A DNA stretch of 64,000 nucleotides from Aphrophora alni (Eukaryota > Arthropoda > Insecta > Hemiptera > Aphrophoridae): positions 72,454,877 to 72,518,876 of the forward strand of contig OY740768.1 of assembly GCA_963513935.1 (NCBI GenBank), in the 5' to 3' direction. The position numbers were made by a program, and so were the translations under genes. Of the stretch, positions 48,781 through 64,000 are shown piece after piece. The notes under the pieces were generated by a model, which worked only from the letters and a program-made list of their open reading frames with translations, did no database searches and was not told where the DNA came from. How positions within the stretch are numbered: position 1 is the first letter of the stretch; every line of letters starts with the position of its first letter.

Positions 48781-51700
48781 TTGTCGTGTAATATTACACT
48801 TTATTTATGAATACAAATAATACCATGACTTGTATGACGTGACCCAAAGTGAGTACTAAGTGTATTTTCATGTTGAAGTGAAATATTTGATTCCTTATTC
48901 TATGGACAGTATTTTTATATGGCACTCACACAAAGAAATAACTCAGCTGATATGGTTGACACTAACAAATCTCTTACAACTGAGAGTTTACTCCATAATT
49001 ACTTTCCCGCTTTGATTCTTTTTATAAAAACATATATATTTTGGCTTTAATGATTTTATTAAAATTTTGGTGGAATATAAATAGCAAGAAAAAAATATTT
49101 GCGATTCAGAAAAAAAACAACAAAAATTAACTATGAACTACGTCATTAACGGCTAGATACGATATACACTGAGGACGTGTTTATGGCAGAAGCAAAGTAA
49201 GCCTTTATTTAAATATATATCTTTTTTTTTAAAAAAGGATACTTCTATGGTTCATTTTCACATTTAGATTGACCACTACCGAACTCATATTTTTTTTGAC
49301 GATTAATTTAGGTTCGTTTTAATTTGGTTTTGGAGATGGATAAGTGAAAACGTTTTTGCGCCCTCTATTTTAAATTCAATTATAGTGTTAGAACATAAAA
49401 CAAAGTTTAGTTATAATATTTATTATTACTTTTTAATATGTATTTTGCGTCAAATTATGGTTGAGATTGATTAGTTTGTTATACAAATATGTTTATATAC
49501 ATTTAATTACATAGAATGTGGTATGAAATCAAGTATTTTTGTCAAAAATAAATCTGAGTTGAAAGCTGTATCATTCTAGCTAGAACACCAAAATAAACAA
49601 TGTAGAGACATTTCACCAATTTTTACTTATATTAACCAAAACATACACAAAACCAAATATTAACCAAAAATAATATATATCGCCATCTACCAAAAATATG
49701 TCTTTACACTTCTTTAGAATAATTATTATAATATGTGTCTTTATACTTCACCAAATATCTTAGGCACGTTTCCAAAGTGATATTTAAACTAACTTCTTGG
49801 CGTAATCAATATAGCATAAGATTAAGTTTTTAATTGTAATTGAAGGTTATGCATTGAGGGGAAAGTGACCATTACATTAAAAAAATTGATTGTGAAACTT
49901 TTATTTCAAACCTCCCTGTCTGGTAATTTAACCCCTAAATGAGTTTTCTTTAAGTCGGAATTTATCTAAATTGTTTTCTTGTAACAAAAACTGTAGATTC
50001 ACCCCATTTCAATAATACCTTCCTACCCTTAAAAAAAAATGTACACACTAACTTACAAAATTATCTCTTTTAATAGTATTACATAGATAATAATTATCAG
50101 CATTTTCTTAAGACAACAAAAAATAATCAATATTTTTATTTGATCAAACCAAATAAAACATACAAATAAACGCCCTTCCATACATCCCTTAGATATCTCT
50201 TATAGCAGTAGTATAAAAGTTATATATAAAATCAACTATAGTTCATCACTTAGTCAAACAGCTCTTATCTATGCCTTATGTTGAGCTTGAGAAAGCTTCC
50301 CATTTAATTAATTTAAATTACAGTAGATTAAAATATTCATGTATATTTTTACATTTTACAGTAACATTTAATTATTTTGGATATGCTAAAAACAGTTTAA
50401 TGGAACTGATTTCTCAAAAGATGGTTTTTTTTTTTTTTTTTTTACATGAAGTAAGCGGGTCACCATTGCCAAGTTCGTTGCATACATAAAAAAAGCATAA
50501 CTTGTTACTTTTCCATCTTCGAGTGACGGAGAAACTTCTAACACACGTTGTAGCTAAACAAATTCAACTGATTCAATCTTTAAAAATTCCCAAGGTAAAC
50601 ATGATTATACCTACATTTAGATGAAAAAGAATTTCGTTCTATAACTTTAACCGTTTGATAAATGTAGGTGTGAAACTTTTTCAAAACTTTTTGAAGGGAA
50701 AGTAAAACAATAATTGGACACGTATATCCCACATAAGAAGTTTCTAAAGTATTATAAATCAAAAGATCATGGATGTTTGGTGTTATTGATCAAGAGAGTT
50801 GGTGTATTCAATTAAGTCCGTGTTAAGAGGAAATTAATTGATGTAGGTATATCACAAATCGGTAGTAACTAACAGATTACAAAAACCTAGTATTTATGTC
50901 ACTGTTCAAAGAGAAATGATAGGCACGAATAATAAACTACGTTTTAATAATTAATAATATACGGGATTACAATTTATTAGTATCTCGTAAATTACCTTCG
51001 TTTTTTTTTTCATGAAATTTAAAACCTGTTTTGAATATTTTGAAAATGGCGGCTATAATAATATTAATTACCAACGAGATTCATAATCAACTTTTAAATT
51101 ATTTGTAAGTTATAAAACATTCTTTTTGTAGATTAATAAATTTCATACCTGTTAAACAATCACTTAAATCGAATTAAGAATCTAGGGCTAAGTTAAAAAA
51201 AATAAAGTAATATAGACCACCAGCAAGCTTACTACCTTGTAATATACTGAGTTGACGACATAAAACTACATCATCAATAATTAATGTATTGTCATTCTAT
51301 AATCAAACGTTGCACGCAGAACTATTCATATGCAGTAATGATTCAGATAGCACCCCTTTCGATGCCCAACATGACTACAAATGGCGCTCTTACTAAACAT
51401 TTGCATTGAGTCTCTTTAAAGGAATATTGCTTTTCAATAGTGTTTTTAGAAAAAATGACGTAGACTATTTACTTTTCTAGATAATCATTTAATTGTTTAG
51501 AGTGTGGGTTATTTCTGCACGGTGGAATTAGCACTATTATAATTTGTAATTAATTATTTTTTTATGCAAAAAAATTATCATTTTCTATAAATAGGTGAAG
51601 TATTTTATCTCTCTTGTCATTGCAAAAATAAAGGAGTCCAAAAATACATTTATATATAAACCTTCTTTGTGTTTTGTTTTATTATCTATTAGTCCTACAT

Positions 51701-51882
51701 AACTTAATAACTGATATCTAGCCTACAGTTTGAGTTCAACTAATGCTTCACTTTACTTTCAGGAGGCTACGAAAAATACCATAAGTTGCTATGTTATTCA
51801 TAAGTTATTAAGCATGATTACAGGTACATTGTGAAATTATCTGTCGAATTACTATCAACAATGACAATGAATTACTACATAC
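48781..51882. other. PC2 intron sequence, nothing recognised
   Basis: AT-rich intron with T-runs (50426-50443, 51000-51011). No motif found. Confidence 0.4.
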
Positions 51883-52095
51883 CACGCCTGTGTTGGGGTC
51901 CTTGGCTCCGTTACTGAATGTGGAAGCCAGCGTTGACGAGCAGCTCTCGTCATAGTGTGCATTTTGTCCGTCATTGATGGCACTATTGATAGATATCGTC
52001 CACATACTCGCAGCATAACCATCGCAGTTGCAATCATCATCTTCGCCACCATCTCCACTTGCCCACACGTAAATGTTGCCTAAACCGTTACGTCC
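51883..52095 (-). CDS. amon: PC2/amontillado exon: catalytic domain with oxyanion Asp
   Basis: Internal exon of prohormone convertase 2, the neuroendocrine subtilisin-like protease that cleaves peptide precursors at paired basic residues in dense-core secretory granules. It encodes 71 residues, phase 0 at both ends, with acceptor ...TTTCAG before the first GGA codon and donor GTATGT after the last GTG. The text includes YVWASGDGG, DDCNCDGY, MWTISINSAIN and YDESCSSTLASTFSNG, which are the family's signature blocks. The Asp in ASGDGG is diagnostic: furin and other convertases have Asn at this oxyanion position, PC2 has Asp. The exons with catalytic Asp and His should lie upstream, at higher coordinates, and were not found between 52.1 and 64 kb. 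The intron to the next exon is 4,694 bp. Confidence is high that this is PC2 rather than furin or PC1/3. Confidence 0.95.
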
Positions 52096-53004
52096 CTGAA
52101 ACATGTTTGGTAAAGACTGAGTTGAGATAATCTCTTTTCAATTAATACATCAAAACGGATCATATGATAATATGCAAATTGGTTATACGAAGTTTAGAAA
52201 AAATCTGTTCCCCATGTCAACTTTAGATATTATTACGTATAGGCTGAATTTTTTAACAGAGAGACATTTATTAGATTCATAACAATTTGTTTGTATATGA
52301 TATTTAACAATGAAAAACTGAATCGTTTAATTACTTATCTTTATTTCCTCATTTTTTCTTAAAGTACAAAATTAAATCTATAAATAGTATTCATAGTGTT
52401 TTGAAACGTTTCATTTGACTCGTCCTTAGTTAATTTATTTTACAGAGTATAATTACGATTAACTATTTATAATTACTGTTTCATCAGTTCTTTTGTTAAT
52501 AATAACATAATGCAATTTTTAATTATATTTTTTGTTGAAAATACAAACTTGAAGGGCTGAACGCCTCGACGTACGTAATTACTAAATAAGCTTAGGGTGT
52601 TTTGTTTAATTAAGTTCTTAAGAGTGGTAAAACTAATTTGTAATTAAGAAATTAAGAAACCTCAACCAAGCAACGTTCCGTACCAGGTGTGATAATTCAA
52701 TATTAATTCCTTAACAACCCTAGATAATTAGTAGAAAAACTTAGATTGCTCTTTTTAAAATTCTCGCACCAAATGAAAACTTATTATATAAAGAATCTTA
52801 TTATACGATTTTAATTATTTTTAAATTATACTACTAACCAATTTTAATATTACTTTGAGGTTATATTGCTTGTATAATCAGTTTTTGTTTGCCAGTTTTT
52901 CAAACATTTCGTGTTTACATTTGATAATTATTCATTTTTATGTCTCCAGTTGCAATAGTTTAACAACTAAATAATGGATATTATTTATAATATTAATATA
53001 TAAA
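52096..53004. other. PC2 intron sequence, nothing recognised
   Basis: Sequence upstream of the first PC2 exon found. No earlier PC2 exon was recognised here. Confidence 0.4.
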
Positions 53005-53051
53005 TATATACCTTGTTTCCGTCTTGCAATTTTTTTTAGTGTAATACTACG

Positions 53052-53081
53052 CGCGTTTCAGGAACAAGTTCCCATCTTCAG
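53052..53081 (-). ncRNA. Hammerhead-like core in left arm of the Penelope-like element
   Basis: On the minus strand: CTGAAGA (53081-53075), then a hairpin GGGAA-CTTG-TTCC, then GAAACGCG (53059-53052). The box matches CUGANGA fully and the hairpin closes with a stable CUUG loop. Hammerhead ribozymes in the terminal repeats of Penelope-like elements are established. That this copy cleaves is inference. Confidence 0.6.
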
Positions 53082-53234
53082 GTTTTATAAATATATATAA
53101 AATTTTTACATACATGTGAGCACGTCATAATTTAACACAAACACACACATACACACGAACCAAGCACGAATTATTGCACATATAATTAAAAACAAAGTAT
53201 AATTTTTTTTATTGTTTAGAACAGTTGACCATTC

Positions 53235-53881
53235 ATGGTCACAAAAAATGGGTTCGTTTATTCATTTACACCTTCTAATAACAATACCCATGAACAATAC
53301 CCATGGAGTGAACTCCATTATCACGAAGAGCTGCAAACAATAAAATACATAGCAAGAAAAAATGTGTATAGTATAAAAACAGTTGATAAATTACTTCACA
53401 AACACCTGAGTAAAAGTAGAGACAATGAAACGAAACAAATGAAATTCATTTCCGCGGAATACACGAACTTATTGCCGAATTATTTAAAAAATGTATTCAA
53501 GAAACATATTGTGACAGTGTCATTCAGAACGAGTAATAATATTAAAAAAAAAAAAACTGCGACCAAAATCAAAAAAATGCATTGAAAATTGCTCCGGTGT
53601 TTATAAGCTCAAGTGCAGCGATTGCAATAAATTTTATATTGGACAAACCTGCAGAAAATTCAAGGATAGATTTAAAGAACATCCACATAAAAAAGATATT
53701 GCAAATAACAATTCAAAGTACGCTGCACATCTAAGACAATGATCACAGATATGAAAATTTGACAGAGAATTTAATCCCTATGCATTTATGTAAAAAAGGT
53801 CGCCTAATGAATGCATTGGAAGAATTTGAAATTTACCAAGCCAATTTGCACCAGAATATTAAACTAAGTAGTCCTCAATGA
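53235..53881 (+). pseudogene. Penelope-like RT C-terminus plus GIY-YIG endonuclease, broken
   Basis: The first frame (53235-53585) encodes ELQTIKYIARKNVYSIKTVD and a tail with VSFRTSNNIKK, matching the post-RT linker of Penelope-like proteins (FRTxNN). A shift leads to the second frame (53584-53742): SGVYKLKCSDCNKFYIGQT then KFKDRFKEH, the GIY-YIG nuclease (GVY...YIG, catalytic Arg in RFKEH) with the Cys pair typical of these elements. After a stop and another shift, 53783-53881 encodes LCKKGRLMNALEEFEIYQ, the usual end of the nuclease domain. The RT catalytic domain itself is missing. Two frameshifts make it non-functional. Confidence 0.85.
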
Positions 53882-53989
53882 ACAATTATATTTTAAATCG
53901 AATAGCCTGTATAACACAGCAATTGCTACCTGTAGGCCTATAAATATTATTGACGACGGAGATAACGGATGTAATCTCTCAGTCGACCA

Positions 53990-54071
53990 GTGGCCGGTGC
54001 AACGTCAACATGGAATAAAGCCAACTATTCGTGGCCGGTGCAACGTCAACATGGAATAAAGCCAACTATTC
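53990..54071 (+). repeat. Perfect 41-bp tandem duplication
   Basis: GTGGCCGGTGCAACGTCAAC ... CCAACTATTC occurs twice head to tail (53990-54030 and 54031-54071) with no difference, just inside the right arm of the Penelope-like element. The identity implies a recent duplication or a short-tandem-repeat feature of the element end. Confidence 0.9.
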
Positions 54072-54210
54072 TAAAAAATAAAAAAAATATACTTTGTTTT
54101 TTTAATTATATGTGCAATAATTCGTGCTTGGTTCGTGTGTATGTGTGTATTTGTGTTAAATTATGACGTGCTCACACGTGAGTAAAAATGTTATATAAAT
54201 TTTATAAAAC

Positions 54211-54240
54211 CTGAAGATGGGAACTTGTTTCTGAAACGCG
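54211..54240 (+). ncRNA. Hammerhead-like core in right arm of the Penelope-like element
   Basis: Mirror copy of the left-arm motif: CTGAAGA (54211-54217), GGGAA-CTTG-TTTC hairpin with one change (TTTC instead of TTCC), then GAAACGCG (54233-54240). The substitution weakens stem II by one pair (G-U), so the left copy is the better candidate for activity. Confidence 0.55.
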
Positions 54241-54291
54241 CGTAGTATTACACTACAAAAAAAAATTGCAAGACAGAAACAAGGTATATAT

Positions 54292-55599
54292 ATATATACA
54301 TTATTTAGTTGTTTGATAATTAATTATAACTCAATTTTACCTATATTCTATTGTGCTTTGTCGTACATTGAACGAATAGTTCCGAGTTGACTTTATTCTC
54401 TAAACAATTATTTAATTGCCAAACATTACTGTTTATTTAAGATTTGCTTATATAGAGACCAGAAACTAATACTAATCGTAATTTCACACTGAAAAATTAT
54501 GAGTTTCAAGAAATCGGATTTACAATCGCTATATTCAGATAATATTAATATGCTCTTAATTGCCAAGTTGATTTATCAAATTACATTTAGGTTGTCAAGC
54601 TAAAATCACAGTTTTATGTTAACGAGAGGCAATAAGGCTGTGGGTTTGAATCTACTAAGGATATACATTTTTTCCCATGAAATATAGTTCTATCAAGCTT
54701 GTATTATAACTGAAGGCGGTTCCACTTTAAACACACTGTGGTTATTATTGATGGAAGTTGCAATCCCACAGGGAACACAAATTTTACACTTACGTTTTTA
54801 AGATACATTTTGGTTCCCAGAACAACTAAATTTATTCAAAATAGACTAGAATATGTTTATTTAATAAATAAAAAGTTAATAAAATAAATAACAACAGCAA
54901 AATTTTCCAAAAAGAACTAATAAACAAATTTTATGCGAATGGGTTAACCGTAACAAATACGAATTAATAATAATAAATAATAAATAAAAACTTTAAAACA
55001 ATATTTATTTCATATTATTTATTAAATGTTTACGTTTACCAAACAGTTACAATTTCGATTTTTTGAAAACGGGAGTGGAAACAAAAAGTAAACATTTATT
55101 AGAGATAAAATACGGAACACGTAGTTGGATCGTGTAGATTGGTCTCATTATTCCACATTATTTAGGGTAAATTAAGATTTTCACAGGTCAGAGAACAGAT
55201 AGCTTAAATAAATATGAAATATTTAAGAAGTGTCATGTCATCCCTTAGTATACTAGACGGAGAAGAAAATATTACTGTTCTTTGAGTAATTCTCGGTGGA
55301 GGAAAACATTGTACATTTGATAGATAAATGTTTAACTTATGGAAACCTAGAAACTGTGTTTAAATTTGTGGGGATAATCTGGGGCATAAAAAATTAGTGA
55401 AATTTTGTAAGATATGTGTGGAGAGCAAGGAAATATAGTAATCTTTAACTGTAATGTTGATGGAAATATATTGTTAACGTTGCTAACCTGGGAGATGATC
55501 CCTAAGTCATGCCATAAGTTCGTGTATTAAAGATTTGCATAGCTACTTTTATTTTCATTGTATTTAGTTCTTTCTATTTTCGTTTTTGATTTTGTTGGT
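54292..55599. other. Nothing recognised
   Basis: AT-rich DNA, presumably PC2 intron. No motif seen. Confidence 0.4.
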
Positions 55600-55690
55600 T
55601 ATGTACTATTATTACAATACAATCATAGTATATAATCTTTTTATGACTAATCTGTCACTTAAACAATAAAGACACTATTATTATTATTAT
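55600..55690 (+). mobile_element. 3' end of a non-LTR retrotransposon
   Basis: CAATAAAGACACTATTATTATTATTAT: an AATAAAG signal followed at once by an (ATT)n tail, the common 3' terminus of insect LINEs. No coding part is attached. Confidence 0.45.
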
Positions 55691-57230
55691 AAACTATTTT
55701 ATAAAAAATGATATCATCCTACAATTAATTCCTAACCTGATGTAAAACATAGAATAAAAAAATGGTTAATCTGGGCAATGTAGTGCTTAGGGTGAATGAA
55801 CATCTCTTTTATCTCCTCTGTAATTGAGCAAATTCGACTAGTTCAGGTATGCAGTGGTTTACTGTAATGTGATTACATTTCAGTAACAGGATATTACGCT
55901 AGTCATTATGTATATTGTTTCCTGAATGCAATGAATACAAAGTTAAGGGAATTCTGCATTCCCAACACATTTCGTATTCCAAATTTAGCTCTATTTACAG
56001 GAGTATCTAATTTTGGTATTTTTGGCTAAATAAATAACAGATTACCTTTCTTAAACAAATACATGACAATTCTAATAACAAATAAAAATTTATTTCAAAT
56101 TTCGTCGATTTTGGAAGAGTTAGAAATTCCAGTTTTAAATCATTTTGATAACTATTAGTCGTGATGTTTAATTTATTGAAGTTGATTACATTTTACACGT
56201 TGGTGTATTTTGGGTCATTTGAATTAAGTTGAATATTGGAGCAGTACTTATAGTTTACCTTTTTTTAAATTAAATACGTAATGAAAAATTGTACATATTG
56301 ATGGTGATATTAATTCAATATAAAATGTGAGTTCGTGGTATGAACATAAAATTTTGATTCCTTAAGTTGTATGAAATCAAACTAATAAACACAATTGTAA
56401 CTTATATTAAAAAAAAAAATTAACCTTTAATATAATTAAAAATCTTGCTATCACTATTTGAGCTACAACTGCAACCGTTTACACTTGTAAAACAAATCAT
56501 AAATGAAATATGAGAAGATGCTCCAACTTGGTTGAATAAGAAGGTTGACGTATAAGATAGAGGCTGTTCACAAGAAATGTTCATAAACCTATCATCTACT
56601 CAGAAACGGTAACAAAACCTTTTACTCAATGCCTAGATACAAAAGATACATTACTTTCACATCGCATGGAGACATTTTACTAAGTAATGCAAACTATTTC
56701 ATATTTCTTTATTGATTACTAAATCCTTGGTCTTTAGTTATAATAATTCTTAATGTCATTTATTGTTATATACCGCATAATAACACTTCTGAACATGCAA
56801 CAACGAAAATAATTATTCATTTGTCAAGGTTATTTTTGTGGGATAAAATATTTAAATTCTGTATTACTTCATCCGTTAGTTTCTGTTGATATATTACGTT
56901 CCATAACACTGCCTTAAAATATAAAAAAATATTAACTTTTAAGTTAAAATATAGTTAAACTACATTAATTACTTAGATTGCTTTCTTCCATGTAGTCCTA
57001 CAAAAAACAAATAATAAAACCCCCTTTTTTATATGCAATTGAAAGAACAGAGCATTTAATAATCTTTATTGGATGTACATTTGTATTGAAAAATTATAGC
57101 ATAATAATTTACCGTTTTTCTTAAATAATGTTTTCAATATTTGTTTCAAAATTCGAAAAAAGAAAAAAACTATATTTTATGATTTACTTATATTATATTA
57201 ATATATATATATATATATTAATATATATAT
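55691..57230. other. Nothing recognised
   Basis: AT-rich DNA with no motif seen. Confidence 0.4.
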
Positions 57231-57296
57231 ATATATCTACCGATTCTTATTATATTGTATATATATATACAATATAATAAGAATCGGTAGATATAT
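57231..57296. repeat. Perfect 66-bp palindrome
   Basis: Two 33-bp arms without spacer, centred between 57263 and 57264. The non-trivial part is CTACCGATTCTTATTATATT and its exact inverse. It continues from a (TA)n tract on the left. Confidence 0.95.
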
Positions 57297-57479
57297 GAGC
57301 TGAGTTCTGATTAATCACTCACTCAAAACTGTAAAATTATTTACATACCGTTTTCCATAATAATTCATTGTTTTGACAATCAGATGTCAAGTTTAAAAAT
57401 ATAATGCTATAATTATAAAATAAAGATACAAAAAACTTCTAAATTTTTACAGTAAACAGTAAAACGCGGATCTACACAA

Positions 57480-58460
57480 GGATAGGATTAAGTAGGTAAT
57501 CAAGTATACACATAAACGTGGGGGATCACATTACACAATAGTCTATAAATCGAAGTTTGGAAAACAGATCAGAATAGATAGTTAATATTTCTGAAGATGA
57601 GATTTATCAGAAACGCGCCATGCAGCAGTAAATTGACGAAAATGGGGAAGGGAGGTAATAAATGACATGTATACATTGTATTGTAAAAAATATATTATGA
57701 ATCATTGCAGGAAGGCAGAAATTTAAACAAATTAAATAGAGTTACGGGGTATTTAGTAGTGTAATAGAATACAGGTTTCGGGTAAAAGCTGACTAAGCCT
57801 CACCTTTTTCTCCAAAAAATTTTCATATAGTAAATGACTGTTAATCTAAAAAATGTTAAATTCCTTGTCATATAAAGTCATTTTAGAAAATTTATTTTTA
57901 ATAGACATTAACTTTAAATTGGAAAAAAATGTCGTTTTCAACTAATAATTTTATTTAGAAACAAATTTTTAATTTATGTTACAATCGTAGCATATGGTTA
58001 ATGAAATTTTTTTAATGTTTACATTTTATCGACTACCTTCTCAAGCTGAGGTCGTTTCGATTGAATGATTGTATTTGAATATATCTTAAATAAGAAGTAA
58101 TATTTGAAACTTGATGTTTGTGATTTTTGTTACCCATTTTGATGTGGAGCTTATATGTGGAGCTACCAAAGTTACGTCTTCCCTGCATATAAGTTTTGGT
58201 AAGTTAATAGATCAAAACGAAAATTAATTAGTAAATTAATTTTAAATCATGTTTAATAATAATTATTAATAATCTAATACTTTTAAAGATATAATACATT
58301 AAGAATGTATAGTTAGAAAAATTCAGGGAAGAGAGGGGAGGTGAAAATAGAGGGAACACCTAACACCATAATATATAGGCGAAATTCGGAAAACAGGTCA
58401 GAATAGATTGTAAGCATTTTTGTCGATGATATCCATCCGATACGATCGAGCTATATGAGG
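57480..58460. repeat. Two related blocks, about 835 bp apart
   Basis: AGTTTGGAAAACAGATCAGA (57555) and AATTCGGAAAACAGGTCAGA (about 58384), both followed by ATAGAT and AT-rich sequence. The downstream copy has GTCGATGATATCCATCCGAT where the upstream one has the CTGAAGA...GAAACGCG motif. They look like diverged copies of one element end in direct orientation. Confidence 0.45.
57591..57617 (+). ncRNA. Hammerhead-like core
   Basis: CTGAAGA (57591-57597), a short TGA/TCA stem with a 6-nt loop, then GAAACGCG (57610-57617). The stem is shorter than in the 48.3- and 53-kb copies. A related block without the core lies at about 58370-58450. Confidence 0.45.
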
Positions 58461-63714
<5,254 letters not shown>

Positions 63715-63760
63715 GGAGAGAGAGAGAAAGAGAGAGAGAAAGATGGAGGGAGAGAGAGAT

Positions 63761-64000
63761 AATTGTAGACAGTCAAACTTTTTTCTGAACAGCTTTTATG
63801 ATAGAAGGGTTAGATTCCTTATACAGTCAGGAAGAAAGCATATGAGAATGATAGTAGTTATTTATCTGGGCAATGTATAGACATCTATTAATTATGGAGA
63901 AGAAATATCTATCATTGCAATCTATGTAGACTGAAAGAAAAGGCTGAACATGTTGTCTTTTGTAAAAGATATAGCAAAATAAAGTATGAAGTGCTAGTAG
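63761..64000. other. Nothing recognised
   Basis: Short AT-rich end of the window. Confidence 0.3.

Larger units (their letters stand above)
53005..54291 (+). mobile_element. 5'-truncated Penelope-like element between inverted terminal repeats
   Basis: Inverted arms of about 215 bp (53005-53220 and 54073-54291) share CCTTGTTTCCGTCTTGCAAT, TAATACTACGCGCGTTTC and ACGAACCAAGCACGAATTAT with their inverse on the right. Between them lies the C-terminal part of a Penelope-like reverse transcriptase with a GIY-YIG endonuclease. Inverted, LTR-like ends of a 5'-truncated copy are a known arrangement of Penelope-like elements. Each arm holds a hammerhead-like core. It is flanked by TA-rich DNA, so no target duplication can be defined. 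It is inserted in a PC2 intron. Confidence 0.85.

Noticed and set aside
51855..52058. Second minus-strand frame overlapping the PC2 catalytic exon
   Set aside because: Shadow frame. The PC2 frame over the same bases is strongly conserved.

Overview
This window is AT-rich eukaryotic genomic DNA. Its only recognisable host gene is split into short exons by large introns, and the rest is almost entirely transposon debris and simple repeats. The gene matches insect prohormone convertase 2 (amontillado), and the transposon mix (Penelope-like, piggyBac, mariner-like, LINE, LTR fragments) plus CCTAA repeats fits an insect. I cannot fix the order from sequence alone.

Host gene. The 3' half of a PC2/amontillado gene runs on the minus strand through six exons at 52095-51883, 47188-47088, 27586-27353, 26486-26322, 21076-20959 and 12767-12606. 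Reading phase is kept across all five junctions, and every intron has GT..AG ends. Together they encode 330 residues plus a stop: the second half of the subtilisin-like catalytic domain (with the PC2-type oxyanion Asp and the catalytic Ser), the P domain and a short C-terminal tail. The pro-segment and the catalytic Asp and His exons must lie beyond the right edge or were not recognised. The introns are 0.9 to 19.5 kb.

Mobile DNA, left to right: a LINE reverse-transcriptase scrap (529-738); a mariner-like relic (6702-7340); a near full-length mariner-like element with TIRs (14454-15798); a minus-strand LINE relic with RT and RNase H (15940-17395); a piggyBac relic (18727-19690); a tRNA-like SINE fragment (21643-21735); a LINE 3' tail (23420-23540); a minus-strand HTH transposase relic (23700-23970); an inverted-repeat unit holding an LTR/primer-binding-site-like stretch (24167-26017); an inverted-repeat unit (32811-33637); a TA-flanked DDE element with about 355-bp TIRs and an open 242-residue reading frame (35080-37528); an inverted-repeat unit (38143-38623); a possible solo LTR (41848-43028); and a 5'-truncated Penelope-like element between inverted terminal repeats (53005-54291).

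The most interesting threads are two. First, several inverted-repeat units and isolated sites carry hammerhead-ribozyme-like cores (CTGANGA, hairpin, GAAACGCG), one pair of which clearly flanks a GIY-YIG Penelope-like element. Second, the 35-37.5 kb element keeps a clean open frame that has lost the first catalytic region of its transposase. Both point to TE-derived RNA or protein that may still be expressed from inside the introns of a neuroendocrine protease gene. Much of the remaining sequence (1-6.7 kb, 7.4-12.6 kb, 43-47 kb, 58.5-63.4 kb) shows nothing I can name.
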